Notes: a model not told the origin generated them from the sequence alone. Shown: positions 18,062 to 28,860, numbered from the stretch's first letter. The stretch is 64,000 nt of DNA from Aliiglaciecola sp. LCG003 (GCF_030316135.1 NZ_CP128185.1:4154001-4218000), one strand, 5' to 3'. A program made the numbers and translations.

Positions 18062-18102
18062 GTCTGCAATACTGTCGGTTAACATATTAACGGACGCCCC
18101 CC

Positions 18103-18522
18103 ATGGAAAAATACGACACCAACCGATTCGAACGTGAATGGATCACGTTGCAAAATCAATACGACAGCTACGAAAAATATTCAATGCTAATCAAGTTGTT
18201 TAGTGTCGCGGTATGTAGCCTACTCGTCTTCCATCAAAAATTAGATTTAATCATTAGTGCTTTATGCACCTTACTATGGATGCTAGATGCTATTTGGAAG
18301 ACCTTCCAACATCGAATTTCGCAACGTCTGCTAATTATCGAGGCCGGTCTTGCAGGGTCGCGAATTCAAAGCCCAATGCAATACAATACCGCTTGGTTAG
18401 CGAATCGCCCGAATGCATTTGGTTTAACTGCCGATTACCTTAAAAGCGGTTTATCGCCTACCATTTTGGGGCCTCATTTAATAATCATTGCCATAACGCT
18501 GTTTGTCAGTCTGTCCGTTTGA
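18103..18522 (+). CDS. Hypothetical membrane protein
   Basis: I do not recognise this 139-residue protein. The N-terminal 24 residues are charged and polar (MEKYDTNRFEREWITLQNQY). Two close hydrophobic helices follow (about 28-43 and 48-65), then a polar region with HRISQRLLIIEAG, and a final helix (about 120-139) ending the protein. It begins 39 bases past the terminator of DUF3718 copy 2 and so needs its own promoter. Reading frame, codon use and the ATG look genuine. Confidence 0.6.
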   Translation: MEKYDTNRFEREWITLQNQYDSYEKYSMLIKLFSVAVCSLLVFHQKLDLIISALCTLLWMLDAIWKTFQHRISQRLLIIEAGLAGSRIQSPMQYNTAWLANRPNAFGLTADYLKSGLSPTILGPHLIIIAITLFVSLSV

Positions 18523-18624
18523 GCGGTATGACTAACCAGCAGTTACAAAGGCTATAGATTAACCGTTGTATGAGATACCACGACAATGGCTATCGCAGGG
18601 TAAGAAATATTGAGTGAGACAAAA

Positions 18625-18649
18625 AACTGGAGCGCTTAGCGCTCCAGTT
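18625..18649 (-). terminator. Terminator of the BPSS1780-like membrane protein gene
   Basis: An 11-bp GC-rich stem, AACTGGAGCGC (18625-18635) with its complement ending at 18649, and a 3-base loop. On the minus strand it is followed by six T. It lies about 15 bases past the gene's stop. Confidence 0.9.
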
Positions 18650-18662
18650 CGAATGGTAAGAT

Positions 18663-19445
18663 TTAGTCTTGATTTAAATAAATGTCGCGATAGGATGCAA
18701 ACATTGATGTAAAAACCAACGGTACTACTACTAATAAACCAAGTAGTAACGGAATGGCACCAAGTATGTAGAGTACAAACATAATAATACCGTAGATTAA
18801 AAACGGGATCATATTCTTCAAACAGCCGCTAAAACTCTCTTTCATCGCTGTAACTACTGGCATGTTTTGTAAAACAATCAAGGCAGGAGCAAACCATGCA
18901 GCCATCACTAAGGGTAGCATTAACGCTATCGCAATTAGGAAAGACAAGAAAAAGCCGGTTCCAATCTCTGGCATGCCGCTAGGATCACCAGAAGAGGTTA
19001 GCAAACTGAAATAGGTAGAGCCCATGGTTAATAGCATAATAACCACCGACACCACGGCTACAATAACGGACAATAATACCAAGCTTCCAAACTTATACGT
19101 AAACCCAGCGAAAAGATATTTTACGTCGAATGGTTTACCCTCAGACGCGGCCTGACAACCCAACATCAACCCGCCTAGCCAAACGTAAGTAAGGAACATG
19201 CTGGCAATGGGACCAACCAATGGGATGAAATTAAACACCAGCATGATTAAAAAGCCCACAATCATGGTCACTATCCACATACCGACATCTTGTTTAAAAA
19301 GACTAAAGCCTTTTGAAATCCACTCTAACCCGGCGCCAGCGCCAACATTTTTCGGGCCAGTGTAAGCAAATAGGGCGTTTGTCTCTGTGGTAGCAGTAAG
19401 ATCGGCTTCGGGTGCTTGATAAGGACTATTTTCGTTGTTTTCCAT
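18663..19445 (-). CDS. BPSS1780-family polytopic membrane protein
   Basis: A 260-residue inner-membrane protein. Residues 1-45 are polar and include SPYQAPEADLT, a stretch typical of this uncharacterised family. Five or six hydrophobic segments follow, with WISKGFSLFKQDVGMWI at the entrance to the first and GCLKNMIPFLIYG between later ones. Members resemble DUF975/YesL-like integral membrane proteins. The function is unknown. It is a single-gene unit with a strong terminator, divergent from the YqjD-like operon. Confidence 0.8.
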   Translation of the reverse strand: MENNENSPYQAPEADLTATTETNALFAYTGPKNVGAGAGLEWISKGFSLFKQDVGMWIVTMIVGFLIMLVFNFIPLVGPIASMFLTYVWLGGLMLGCQAASEGKPFDVKYLFAGFTYKFGSLVLLSVIVAVVSVVIMLLTMGSTYFSLLTSSGDPSGMPEIGTGFFLSFLIAIALMLPLVMAAWFAPALIVLQNMPVVTAMKESFSGCLKNMIPFLIYGIIMFVLYILGAIPLLLGLLVVVPLVFTSMFASYRDIYLNQD

Positions 19446-19828
19446 AGTTAGTTACTCCTTGTTATGAAGAGCATTAGATTAGTCCATATGATTAAAAAAA
19501 AACAGCACTTAAATACCAATTAATATAACTAAATCAAAGATTAAGCCCCCCACAAAAATTATGTCTCTGCATCCTACAAGCTATTCAGCGAAATTGATAT
19601 TCCCATGCGACTGCAAATGGATCGCCAATGTAACATTTGTACATAGTGTGAAAATCTTACTTGAATAAATCTTCAGATACATGCAAAAAAATATTTTTAC
19701 CATCAATTTCAATGAGTTAATTTATGGCATCAGTATTGCTGTAATGATTAGTGAATAGCAACATAAGTAATATCAGTGCTGCTCACACGGAGCCTGATGT
19801 CTTTTAGCAAGTAAAAAGGAGTTAGATT
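19446..19828. other. Divergent promoter region, no gene seen
   Basis: These 383 AT-rich bases lie between the BPSS1780-like gene and the YqjD-like operon. AAAGGAG at 19814-19820 is the ribosome-binding site of the downstream gene. No convincing gene, hairpin or repeat was found. Confidence 0.5.
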
Positions 19829-20158
19829 ATGAGTAACGCAAACACCACTCAACCTACAAATGTTAAGTCATCGACAACAGCCAATACAGCTGGTCAGTCT
19901 CAGACACCCATTGCAGAAAAGTTGAAAGACTCTTTGCACAATACAGTAGACAAATTTGCAGATAGTGCAGAATCAGCTGAAAAAGCCATTCGTAGCGGAG
20001 CGACCCATTCTGCCGAAACGCTTACTGAGAAACAACAGCAAATTCAGGCCAGTTGGGAAGCATCTTCAATCCGTAAGTATGCTATTGAAAATCCAGTTGC
20101 CACAGCTGGCATGGTATTTCTTGCCGGTGCACTTTTCGGTAAAATTATACGCCGCTAA
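19829..20158 (+). CDS. YqjD/ElaB-like (DUF883-type) membrane-anchored protein
   Basis: A 109-residue protein with a polar, Thr/Ser-rich N-terminus, a long amphipathic helix (about 27-75, rich in Ala, Glu, Lys) and a C-terminal membrane anchor (about 88-104) ending in KIIRR. In E. coli, YqjD, ElaB and YgaM have this architecture, bind ribosomes and localise them to the membrane in stationary phase. The sequence ENPVATAGMVFLAGALFG resembles the anchor of that family. The following genes match the E. coli yqjDEK order, which supports the call. AAAGGAG precedes the ATG by about 8 bases. Confidence 0.7.
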   Translation: MSNANTTQPTNVKSSTTANTAGQSQTPIAEKLKDSLHNTVDKFADSAESAEKAIRSGATHSAETLTEKQQQIQASWEASSIRKYAIENPVATAGMVFLAGALFGKIIRR

Positions 20159-20174
20159 GGGATGAGGCTAAATT

Positions 20175-20612
20175 ATGCAAGCACAGCAGGACACTAATAA
20201 ACCAGATGAACAAACCACATCTACGCTAGAGGAGCTAAAACATTTAGCGCCTCTAGCTGAGGAGTGGTTGTTATCGCTACGTAGGCAATACGCCGCGGGT
20301 AAGGACGTTGTAGGAGCAGAGTGGAGTTTGACCAAGCGCTCACTGGGAATGTCCTTGCTGCTGGGCTTACTGTTATGCGCTGTGCTGTCAACCACCTTTG
20401 TGCTGGTCAATGTAGCCATTGGTGTGGGGTTATACACTCTTGGAGTCCATCTCGCTTTAGTGTTTCTAGCCTTATTTTGTTTAGACGTAGTCGCAGTTAT
20501 GATTTGTTGGAAGGTTCTCAAACGAGTTTGTCAGCAGATCACCATGAACCGCGCGCTACAATTATTTATGCAAAGCAGTAAAGAAATAGGTTTGGAGGAT
20601 GAAAATGATTGA
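20175..20612 (+). CDS. YqjE-like (phage holin superfamily) membrane protein
   Basis: A 145-residue protein with an N-terminal amphipathic part and two adjacent hydrophobic helices at about 58-85 and 92-112, the layout of YqjE/DUF1469 proteins of the holin superfamily III fold. Its position directly after a YqjD-like gene (16 bases apart) and before a small YqjK-like gene is as in E. coli. The role is unknown; it is not likely to be a lysis protein here, as no phage genes are near. The stop overlaps the start of the next gene. Confidence 0.7.
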   Translation: MQAQQDTNKPDEQTTSTLEELKHLAPLAEEWLLSLRRQYAAGKDVVGAEWSLTKRSLGMSLLLGLLLCAVLSTTFVLVNVAIGVGLYTLGVHLALVFLALFCLDVVAVMICWKVLKRVCQQITMNRALQLFMQSSKEIGLEDEND

Positions 20613-20880
20613 TTGGTTGGAAGAAAAGTTAATTGGTCATCACAAAACAATCATGCTGCAACGCAGCGGCCAGTATCAGGTCGACCGCTTTGTAGCAGCC
20701 AAACGTGGCGAAGCCTTGAAACTTCAGAGAGATTTAGTTCTCAAACGCCCAGCTGTGCTGGCAACATTGTTTGGTTTAGGCGTATCCAAAGAAGCCTTTG
20801 CTGATAAGGATGACAAGCAATGTTCTAGCTCTTCAATGAGTCTAACCCAGATGATCTTAATGGCTGTCAGGTTTATGTAG
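20605..20880 (+). CDS. Small YqjK-position protein
   Basis: A 91-residue protein occupying the place of yqjK after YqjE. It has a basic amphipathic N-terminus (MIDWLEEKLIG, then HHKTIML) and a weakly hydrophobic middle (LKRPAVLATLFGLGVS) that could lie on the membrane. I do not recognise a domain. The ATG at 20605 is favoured over the one at 20599 because GGAGG ends 6 bases before it; it overlaps the upstream stop by 8 bases, so translation is coupled. A strong terminator follows. Confidence 0.6.
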   Translation: MIDWLEEKLIGHHKTIMLQRSGQYQVDRFVAAKRGEALKLQRDLVLKRPAVLATLFGLGVSKEAFADKDDKQCSSSSMSLTQMILMAVRFM

Positions 20881-20913
20881 TCTCTACCCAACCCGCTACC
20901 TCCGACTTAGACT

Positions 20914-20943
20914 AAGCCCAAATGGTATCATTTGGGCTTTTTT
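20914..20943 (+). terminator. Terminator of the YqjD/E-like operon
   Basis: An 11-bp perfect stem AAGCCCAAATG (20914-20924) / CATTTGGGCTT (20929-20939) with a GTAT loop and six T. Confidence 0.93.
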
Positions 20944-21363
20944 GTAAAATCAAAAGGGTCAGATTAACTTGACCAAGCTTAAGCAAATTCAGTAATTAAT
21001 TATGCTAGGTTAATTTGACGGATAATTGCCCGCCCTCGAGAATATGCAGCTAGCTAGTTAATTGGGTTTGAATTGATAATCTCATTAATAAGCTATATTC
21101 GGGATATTTGAATGACCACTAAATTTGTTGGGCTGGCTTACCTTAAATAGTGATCAAAAACCGGCTATGAAGCCGGTTGATGATTACATCATTCATTGCA
21201 CGCAGCCTTAAACCATTTGCTTCTAGTAAATTAATACCATCGGAGCTAGTGGTGCCCCCATTTTATACCCTCACAAAACATTGAGTCAGGTCTCATTTAC
21301 GTCCGAGTAGAAAAAATAAACTTTCTCCGGCCACCGTCTGATTATCATATTGATGTGGCTACG
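20944..21363 (-). other. Non-coding stretch with a hairpin (21159-21178) downstream of the ABC operon
   Basis: These 420 bases hold no credible gene. An 8-bp stem AACCGGCT (21159-21166) / AGCCGGTT (21171-21178), read on the minus strand, is followed by TTTTTG and may terminate the ABC transporter operon about 190 bases past its stop. GGTGCCCCCATTTTATACCC at 21251-21270 resembles a sequence near 24193-24212 on the other side of the ABC operon. Confidence 0.5.
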
Positions 21364-22896
21364 CTAGCCTGTACTTTTAGCTCTAACTGCTAATGTTAAC
21401 AAACCTATTGAAATTGCCAGAAAATAATAGGGTACGCCTGCCTCCCAACTTAGTTGGCTATTAACGCCAAAAAAATCTACATACAATGCGCTTTGAATTG
21501 GTCCTATGTACCAAAGTGCAGGGTAAAGCACTTCAAACATTCGTTTTATTCCAGTAAAAGTGCCACAAAAATAAGCAAGTGATACTGTAAATAAAATGGC
21601 GATAATCAATTGAACAAGTAACAACCACTGCGCACTTCCGCTAAAACGGAGCACACTGCCGATACTTGCTAAGGCTAATAAAATCCACGCTGCGCTATAG
21701 CTGGCCAAGCTTTGTAAAATTGGAGATTGCTTACTATAAATAATTAACTCTTTAGTATTAGACTGTTTTTCTAATTGACCTAATTGTGAAATTACTAAAA
21801 CACACCACAACCATGAAATGGGTAAAAATAGACTGATAAGTAAATTCTGACTGATAAACAATTGAATAATGTTTAACCCCAGCAGACCAATAAACCAATA
21901 CGCTGAGCGGCCTTTAAGAATTAATTTTAATTCTAATCGTAGTAAACGAGTAAAAGCAAAATGCTTGGTTAATGCAACAAAATAGGTATCAAGTAGGCTA
22001 TCGACTTTAGTTTTTAATGGAAAAGTTAACCATAAAGTACGTTTATTTTCAGGAACAGCGTTTTTGCTAAAACGATCAAAAAATATAAACGCTAGCACTA
22101 AACAACTTAGACAAATAAAAAGTAAAGGTAATGCTCCCTGCAGGTGCATCATTGTTGGCTCTATCCCTTGCCACACAAAAGTATTTATTTCATTTGTTTC
22201 ATTACTGATGCTCACACCTATATTGGTGCCACCTTGGTTCAATGGGAAACGTTCTGCAACTTCCTCTTCCAAATGTTCGAGTATTGCTCCCACCCCAGTA
22301 ACACTTTCGATGGTTTGAACTATGGAGCCAATCCACAAGAAAAAATAAACAACGTTACCTAATCCCCCTTTGAGCCACGTTATTGATTCAAACATTAATG
22401 CAATAGCAGCAATTGCTAACAGCAAAGGCAATACGAAAACTAATTGTGGCCAAACTAACGCCCAAAGATCTATTTGATAACTTTCGCCATAGTAAAATTG
22501 AATCAAAATACTACTTAATAACATCACCAACACAATAGAAACCAAAATAACGACACTAGTACACCATTTTGCAAACAAAAAAATCAGCTTGCTAATAGGC
22601 GTTGCAGCGATGAGTTCACTGGTCATTGACTGTCGGTCTAATTCAAGGGCATTTTTTACGAGATAAAAACAGATAAGCGGTAAAAATAAAACGTTTAACA
22701 TGGCTAAACATACACCAATCCAAGCGCTATTATAGATGCCACGATAACCATTAATCACCAGTGTTTGATAATGGGCATCGGGTGAAGGAAAAAAAAGTAA
22801 GGTTAATACTGACATTGCCAGAAGTGTTACTACAAAACTTTGCTGGCGCGTTCTTTGTTTAAAATCAGCGATAATGCATTGCCAAACTTGACTCAT
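21364..22896 (-). CDS. ABC-2-type transporter permease
   Basis: A 510-residue inner-membrane protein with about twelve hydrophobic segments, the first near residue 22, arranged as in ABC-2-type exporters of the type fused from two permease halves. A conspicuous periplasmic loop (about 195-235) follows the first six helices. The cargo is unknown. The ATG overlaps the stop of the ATPase gene (TAATG). The partner ATPase has an in-frame nonsense codon, so this transporter is probably not functional unless the stop is read through or is a sequencing error. The coding frame of the permease itself is intact. Confidence 0.8.
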   Translation of the reverse strand: MSQVWQCIIADFKQRTRQQSFVVTLLAMSVLTLLFFPSPDAHYQTLVINGYRGIYNSAWIGVCLAMLNVLFLPLICFYLVKNALELDRQSMTSELIAATPISKLIFLFAKWCTSVVILVSIVLVMLLSSILIQFYYGESYQIDLWALVWPQLVFVLPLLLAIAAIALMFESITWLKGGLGNVVYFFLWIGSIVQTIESVTGVGAILEHLEEEVAERFPLNQGGTNIGVSISNETNEINTFVWQGIEPTMMHLQGALPLLFICLSCLVLAFIFFDRFSKNAVPENKRTLWLTFPLKTKVDSLLDTYFVALTKHFAFTRLLRLELKLILKGRSAYWFIGLLGLNIIQLFISQNLLISLFLPISWLWCVLVISQLGQLEKQSNTKELIIYSKQSPILQSLASYSAAWILLALASIGSVLRFSGSAQWLLLVQLIIAILFTVSLAYFCGTFTGIKRMFEVLYPALWYIGPIQSALYVDFFGVNSQLSWEAGVPYYFLAISIGLLTLAVRAKSTG

Positions 22897-23798
22897 TAGC
22901 TTGCCCTCTCAAAGTCCGTTTGAGGTTGCAAGGTGCTAGTAAAATACAGATAAGCATCTTCTAATGATGGTGCTCTCAACACCGCTCTTGCATCGGGACA
23001 ATCATTAGCAACAATATTTAGTTCAACCATAGTTTCTTTACGCACACTATGGCTAACAATAAATTTATGCTGAATATGTTTAAGTTCACTAATATTGGCG
23101 GTTAGTTTCCAGCATTTATTAGATATTTTATCTTGCAGTGCACGTGGTGATCCTGATTGAATTAAATGCCCTGAATGCATAATAACAATGCGGTCTGCAA
23201 TGGATTCAACATCAGCCACTATATGAGTTGAGAATAGTATGCATCGTTCACCTGCCAACTCGGTTAATAACTGGCGAAAATTAGTACGCTCTTGTGGGTC
23301 AAGACCCACCGTTGGTTCATCAATAATAAGTCACTTGGGATCATTTAGTAAAGCCTGCGCAATGCCAATACGCTGCTTCATACCGCCAGAATAACCTTTA
23401 AGTGCCATATGTGCAGCGTGGGTTAGATTGAGTTTGTTCAGTAAGTCTTCTATTTTCTGATCCGCAGCTGATTTATCTAATCCTTTTAAGCTAGCGATGT
23501 ATTGCAAAAATTCGATGCCTGATAACTGATCATATACCCCAAAATATTGTGGCAAGTAACCCAGTTCTTCCCTCAATATTTGCGCTGATTTAACAATATC
23601 TTGCCCTTGCCAGAGGATGTTGCCTTGAGTGGGTTTTGTTATTGTTGCGAGAATACGCATCAGGCTAGATTTTCCTGCACCATTTGGACCTAATAAACCC
23701 AAAATTCCCGGCTCAACTTGCATCGACAGAGCTTTGATTGCAAATTTAGAATTTTTTCCACTTTGATATTGATGGCTTAGTGATTGAATATCCAACAA
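22896..23798 (-). pseudogene. ABC transporter ATP-binding protein with in-frame TGA
   Basis: The two open parts (23331-23798 and 22896-23327) are in one frame, separated only by TGA at 23328-23330. The first holds Walker A GPNGAGKSS and the signature SGGMKQR. The second opens with Walker B LIIDEP and continues with a switch His (FSTHI). The stop falls in LLNDPK-stop-LIIDEP, where relatives have a leucine, so a single TTA or TTG to TGA change explains it. The product would stop before Walker B and be inactive. The likely start is TTG at 23798 with AAGGGAAG seven bases upstream. A sequencing error remains possible. Confidence 0.85.
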
Positions 23799-24272
23799 CG
23801 TTGTACTTCCCTTATAATTCAAGATGATATTACAAAGCAAATATGACGCCACAATAAAACCATTTAAATTCAGATAGTTAAAATTTTATTAGCTGAAGTA
23901 TTTACAGATAGTGCTGAATTTAACTAACTAATGGTGAAATCCATAAAGGATTTAAACAAGATATTCATTTAGGTAGCACTTCAATTAGAGATAACTGAAA
24001 AGACGCGCTTAATTATGCGGAAAAAAAGAAATAGATAAGTAAAAAATAGAATAAACAAGCCCAAACATTGTTTTTTGGGCTTTTATTTAAATGGCTGGAG
24101 CTACAACTGTAGCGTGAAAACTCTACTACATCATGCCGCCCATTGGGATGTATACCATTGATAATAAATGAAAAACATAAAGCTTTGGAAACGGTACCCC
24201 GCTTTATACCCCCTTCAATAATGCAACCTGATGATAATGCAAATCTGGCAATAAAGTACCTATCACATTAGA
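23799..24272. other. Non-coding junction region with hairpin at 24057-24084
   Basis: No gene was recognised in these 474 AT-rich bases. A 9-bp stem AAGCCCAAA (24057-24065) / TTTGGGCTT (24074-24082) with TTTTATTT after it could be a terminator relic on the plus strand. Bases 24127-24143 repeat the 3' end of groEL. GGTACCCCGCTTTATACC at 24193-24210 resembles 21251-21270. Confidence 0.5.
24127..24143. repeat. 17-bp direct repeat of the groEL 3' end (distal copy)
   Basis: Identical to 25768-25784. On the minus strand it reads ATGGGCGGCATGATGTA, that is Met-Gly-Gly-Met-Met plus the first two bases of a stop codon, the tail of GroEL. It is separated from groEL by the AAA/DUF4143 gene. It looks like an attachment-site or duplication remnant. 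Confidence 0.75.
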
Positions 24273-25499
24273 CTATCTACCCCATAACGATGATAACGGT
24301 GCTGCCCAAATGTTTTCACCGAGTGGCATAGTTTCGGTACCGTCATATAACAACAGGCCTGTTTTAAAACGATTACCAGCGAGCCCTGCCAACTTTTTTA
24401 ATCCTCTTAAGTCTTTCTCGGTAACAGTAGCAGACGCTTTGACTTCAACCCCAACAATATCTCCTATCGTATTTTCAATTACAAAATCTACTTCAACTTT
24501 ATCAGCATCTCGGTAATACATAATGCGATAATTACCGTCAGAATTTGTAGTATGTTTGAGAAGTTCGCCAAAAACGAATGTTTCAAGTACATTGCCAAAT
24601 CGAGTTTTATCTAGTTGAATTTCATCTGTTGTTAAATCAAGCAGTGTGCTCAACAAACCTGAATCAATAAATTGTAGCTTTGGGGTTTTGACGACACGAT
24701 TGAGCCGATTACGAGACCAAACGTCTATTCGTTTTAGTAAATACATTTGCTCAAAAATGCCGATATATCTGGATGTTGTCTTGCCATCAAGGCCGACTTG
24801 ACCGCCAAGCTTACTATAATTACACATTTGGCCCACGGTCTGGCACAGCGCACTTAGAAAACGAGGTAATTGATCAAGCTTATCAATATTAGCAATATCT
24901 CTAACATCCCGCTGAATAATAGCGTCAATGTACTGTTGTGACCATTTAGCTCGTCTGCGACTTGTTTGTCGTGCCACCGATTCTGGATAACCACCTTTTA
25001 GAACACGATCAATAAGCTCAGCACCAACTGATAGCTGTGCAGCCTCGAGAATGTGCCCTTTAAACGCGTTATCGATCCAATTAGCAGTTTGTAGCTCTAT
25101 TTCGCTTTGAGACAGAGGTAATAAAGATAACGTTTCCATTCGTCCGGCCAACGAATCAGCAACCTTTGGCATTGCCATTATGTTTGCAGAGCCTGTAAGC
25201 AAGAATCGTCCTGTACGCCTATCTTCATCTACACTCTTTTTAATCGCTAATAGCAATTCTGGAGCGCGTTGAATTTCATCAATAACAGCTCTATCTAAGT
25301 CTCTTATCATGCCTACCGGATCGTTTTTAGCGGAAAGAAGTGTTAACTGATCATCTAATGTCATGTACTTCATTCCCTGCTCAACCGCTATTTGCTTAAC
25401 TAGGGTTGTTTTACCAGCCTGACGCGGTCCTGCTAGTAAAGTAACGGGTGTATCTTGCTGTGCTTCGAGTAAACGAGGCTTGATGAGTCGAGAATACAT
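24273..25499 (-). CDS. AAA ATPase with DUF4143 domain
   Basis: About 408 residues. An AAA_14 ATPase domain has Walker A GPRQAGKTT, Walker B AVIDEIQ and sensor LLTGSAN. A DUF4143 domain follows, with a nuclease-like core VEVDFVIE and GVEVKAS. Such proteins are common, scattered by horizontal transfer, and often sit in mobile or defence-rich regions; their role is unproven. The ATG at 25499 is the likely start; a GTG five codons upstream is open too. It stands alone between the groEL terminator and a copy of the groEL 3' end, which suggests that it arrived by insertion. Confidence 0.85.
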   Translation of the reverse strand: MYSRLIKPRLLEAQQDTPVTLLAGPRQAGKTTLVKQIAVEQGMKYMTLDDQLTLLSAKNDPVGMIRDLDRAVIDEIQRAPELLLAIKKSVDEDRRTGRFLLTGSANIMAMPKVADSLAGRMETLSLLPLSQSEIELQTANWIDNAFKGHILEAAQLSVGAELIDRVLKGGYPESVARQTSRRRAKWSQQYIDAIIQRDVRDIANIDKLDQLPRFLSALCQTVGQMCNYSKLGGQVGLDGKTTSRYIGIFEQMYLLKRIDVWSRNRLNRVVKTPKLQFIDSGLLSTLLDLTTDEIQLDKTRFGNVLETFVFGELLKHTTNSDGNYRIMYYRDADKVEVDFVIENTIGDIVGVEVKASATVTEKDLRGLKKLAGLAGNRFKTGLLLYDGTETMPLGENIWAAPLSSLWGR

Positions 25500-25687
25500 A
25501 TCTAGTCTATCCACAATAACATTTCGCGCTAATTTGGGATTAGACTAACGTAAATTACGGAATCTAACTACTTATATTTCGGAATATAGATTATTGAGTT
25601 CAGGCGAGACTAAGCTAGTTAACCGCAGTGATGAATCTTAAAAAAACAAAGAGAAAATAAGATTTTGACTTACTTTAATCCATTAAA

Positions 25688-25718
25688 AAAGCCCGCAGTT
25701 TAAAAACCTGCGGGCTTT
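25688..25718 (-). terminator. groESL operon terminator
   Basis: An 11-bp stem AAAGCCCGCAG (25688-25698) with its complement at 25708-25718, followed on the minus strand by six T. It lies about 50 bases after the groEL stop. Confidence 0.93.
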
Positions 25719-25766
25719 AAAAGTGTCACATTGCAAGCTTATGCAATGCTATGCACGGCTATGCGT

Positions 25767-27741
<1,975 letters not shown>

Positions 27742-27849
27742 TTTCAAATCTCCTGAAAATTCCAATGATAAAGTTAATATTCCCAAGTAATAGGGAAGTT
27801 GTAAGAGCCGGTATCACAGACACCGATTCAAAATAATGTCTGCGTGCAA

Positions 27850-27880
27850 AGATGGGGATAGCCTTACTGACTTCAAGGGC
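27850..27880 (-). promoter_or_regulatory. Sigma-32 heat-shock promoter of groESL
   Basis: On the minus strand the -35 CCCTTGAA (27872-27879) and -10 CCCCATCT lie 14 bases apart, close to the RpoH consensus. No CIRCE repeat (TTAGCACTC/GAGTGCTAA) is present, so RpoH rather than HrcA control is expected. Confidence 0.85.
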
Positions 27881-27929
27881 ATTGAGTGAAAAAAAGTGAA
27901 TATTTTTGATTTAAATCACAAAAAAGCAA

Positions 27930-28205
27930 TCAATTGCGATAGAGCGTCTTGATTAGATGAAATCCAAACTGAGTTTTGATTGGACCATGCACGGTGAGAA
28001 GTGGCTTTTTGAACACTACATTCTCAAACGGTTTGACCATTTGCCCCGGCTTAACTTCACCAAGATCGCCCCCGCGCTTTTTTGAAGGGCATAACGAATG
28101 CTGTTTGGCTAATTGCTGGAAATTAGCGCCTTTATCTAATTGGCGTTTTAGATCTTCTGCCAATGGCTTACTTTTAACTAATATATGACAGACTCCCGCC
28201 TTCAT
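27930..28205 (-). CDS. ppiC: Parvulin-type peptidyl-prolyl isomerase
   Basis: A 91-residue single-domain parvulin, almost the length of E. coli PpiC (93). Family motifs are CHILVKS at the N-terminus, FQQLAKQHSLCPS, GGDLGEV and the end FGFHLIKTL. It speeds cis-trans isomerisation of peptidyl-proline bonds in the cytoplasm; no signal peptide is present. It lies upstream of groESL on the same strand, but the heat-shock promoter lies between them. It is divergent from the DUF502 gene. Confidence 0.93.
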   Translation of the reverse strand: MKAGVCHILVKSKPLAEDLKRQLDKGANFQQLAKQHSLCPSKKRGGDLGEVKPGQMVKPFENVVFKKPLLTVHGPIKTQFGFHLIKTLYRN

Positions 28206-28287
28206 ACTTCACCTATAAATACATTGATTGTTATTGCCTGAGGCTGTCATTATAGCGCGTATCTGTTTAATCGTATCGGTATCCTTT

Positions 28288-28860
28288 GTGTTAAAGAAGA
28301 TCATTTCACTATCTATTCAAGGCCTGGCAGCTATTTTACCGTTGTCGCTAACCTTGTATTTCATCTATTGGTTTATGACAGGGGCAGAAAGTCTGTTAAT
28401 CCCATATGTACCCCAACAATATTATTTCCCTGGCTTAGGGATTCTGACCGCCGTAGGAGTATTTTTAGTTACTGGGCTATTGGTTAATGTTTATGCCGTA
28501 AAATGGATAGTTGCCACAGCAAACCGTCAGGTAGAAAAGATCCCACTAATTAAGTCTATTTTTGGCGCCATCAGAGATACTATGACGGTGTTCAAAATCA
28601 GTGAAAAAGACAGCAGTAAAGCTGTGGTGTCGGTGGAAATTAAACCCGATATGCACTTAATCGGTTTTGTTACCGCAGATCAGGTTGCTACCGAACTTTT
28701 CAAGCAGGCAGATAAGATCGGTGTGTATATTCCGCTGAGCTATCAAATAGGAGGATACACTTTGTATGTAAATCGCTCGCAAGTAACTAAGCTCGATATA
28801 GGCGTTGAAGAAGCTATGCGCATCGCGTTGACCGGTGGGGTCAAGGCCAAAAAAACCTAG
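28288..28860 (+). CDS. DUF502 family membrane protein
   Basis: A 190-residue protein with two membrane helices (about 8-27 and 50-70) and a C-terminal soluble domain containing GFVTAD and IPLSYQIGGYTLYV. This matches DUF502, a family of unknown function in many bacteria and plant plastids. I favour the GTG at 28288, which gives the family-like start LKKIISLSIQGLAAILPL. A longer frame from TTG at 28228 would run through sequence that looks like promoter. It is a single gene. Confidence 0.8.
   Translation: MLKKIISLSIQGLAAILPLSLTLYFIYWFMTGAESLLIPYVPQQYYFPGLGILTAVGVFLVTGLLVNVYAVKWIVATANRQVEKIPLIKSIFGAIRDTMTVFKISEKDSSKAVVSVEIKPDMHLIGFVTADQVATELFKQADKIGVYIPLSYQIGGYTLYVNRSQVTKLDIGVEEAMRIALTGGVKAKKT

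Larger units (their letters stand above)
17405..18063. repeat. Exact duplication, copy 2 (659 bp)
   Basis: Identical to 16242-16900, in the same orientation. See copy 1 for edges and flanking likeness. The absence of any difference, even in non-coding parts, points to recent duplication or ongoing gene conversion. Confidence 0.93.
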
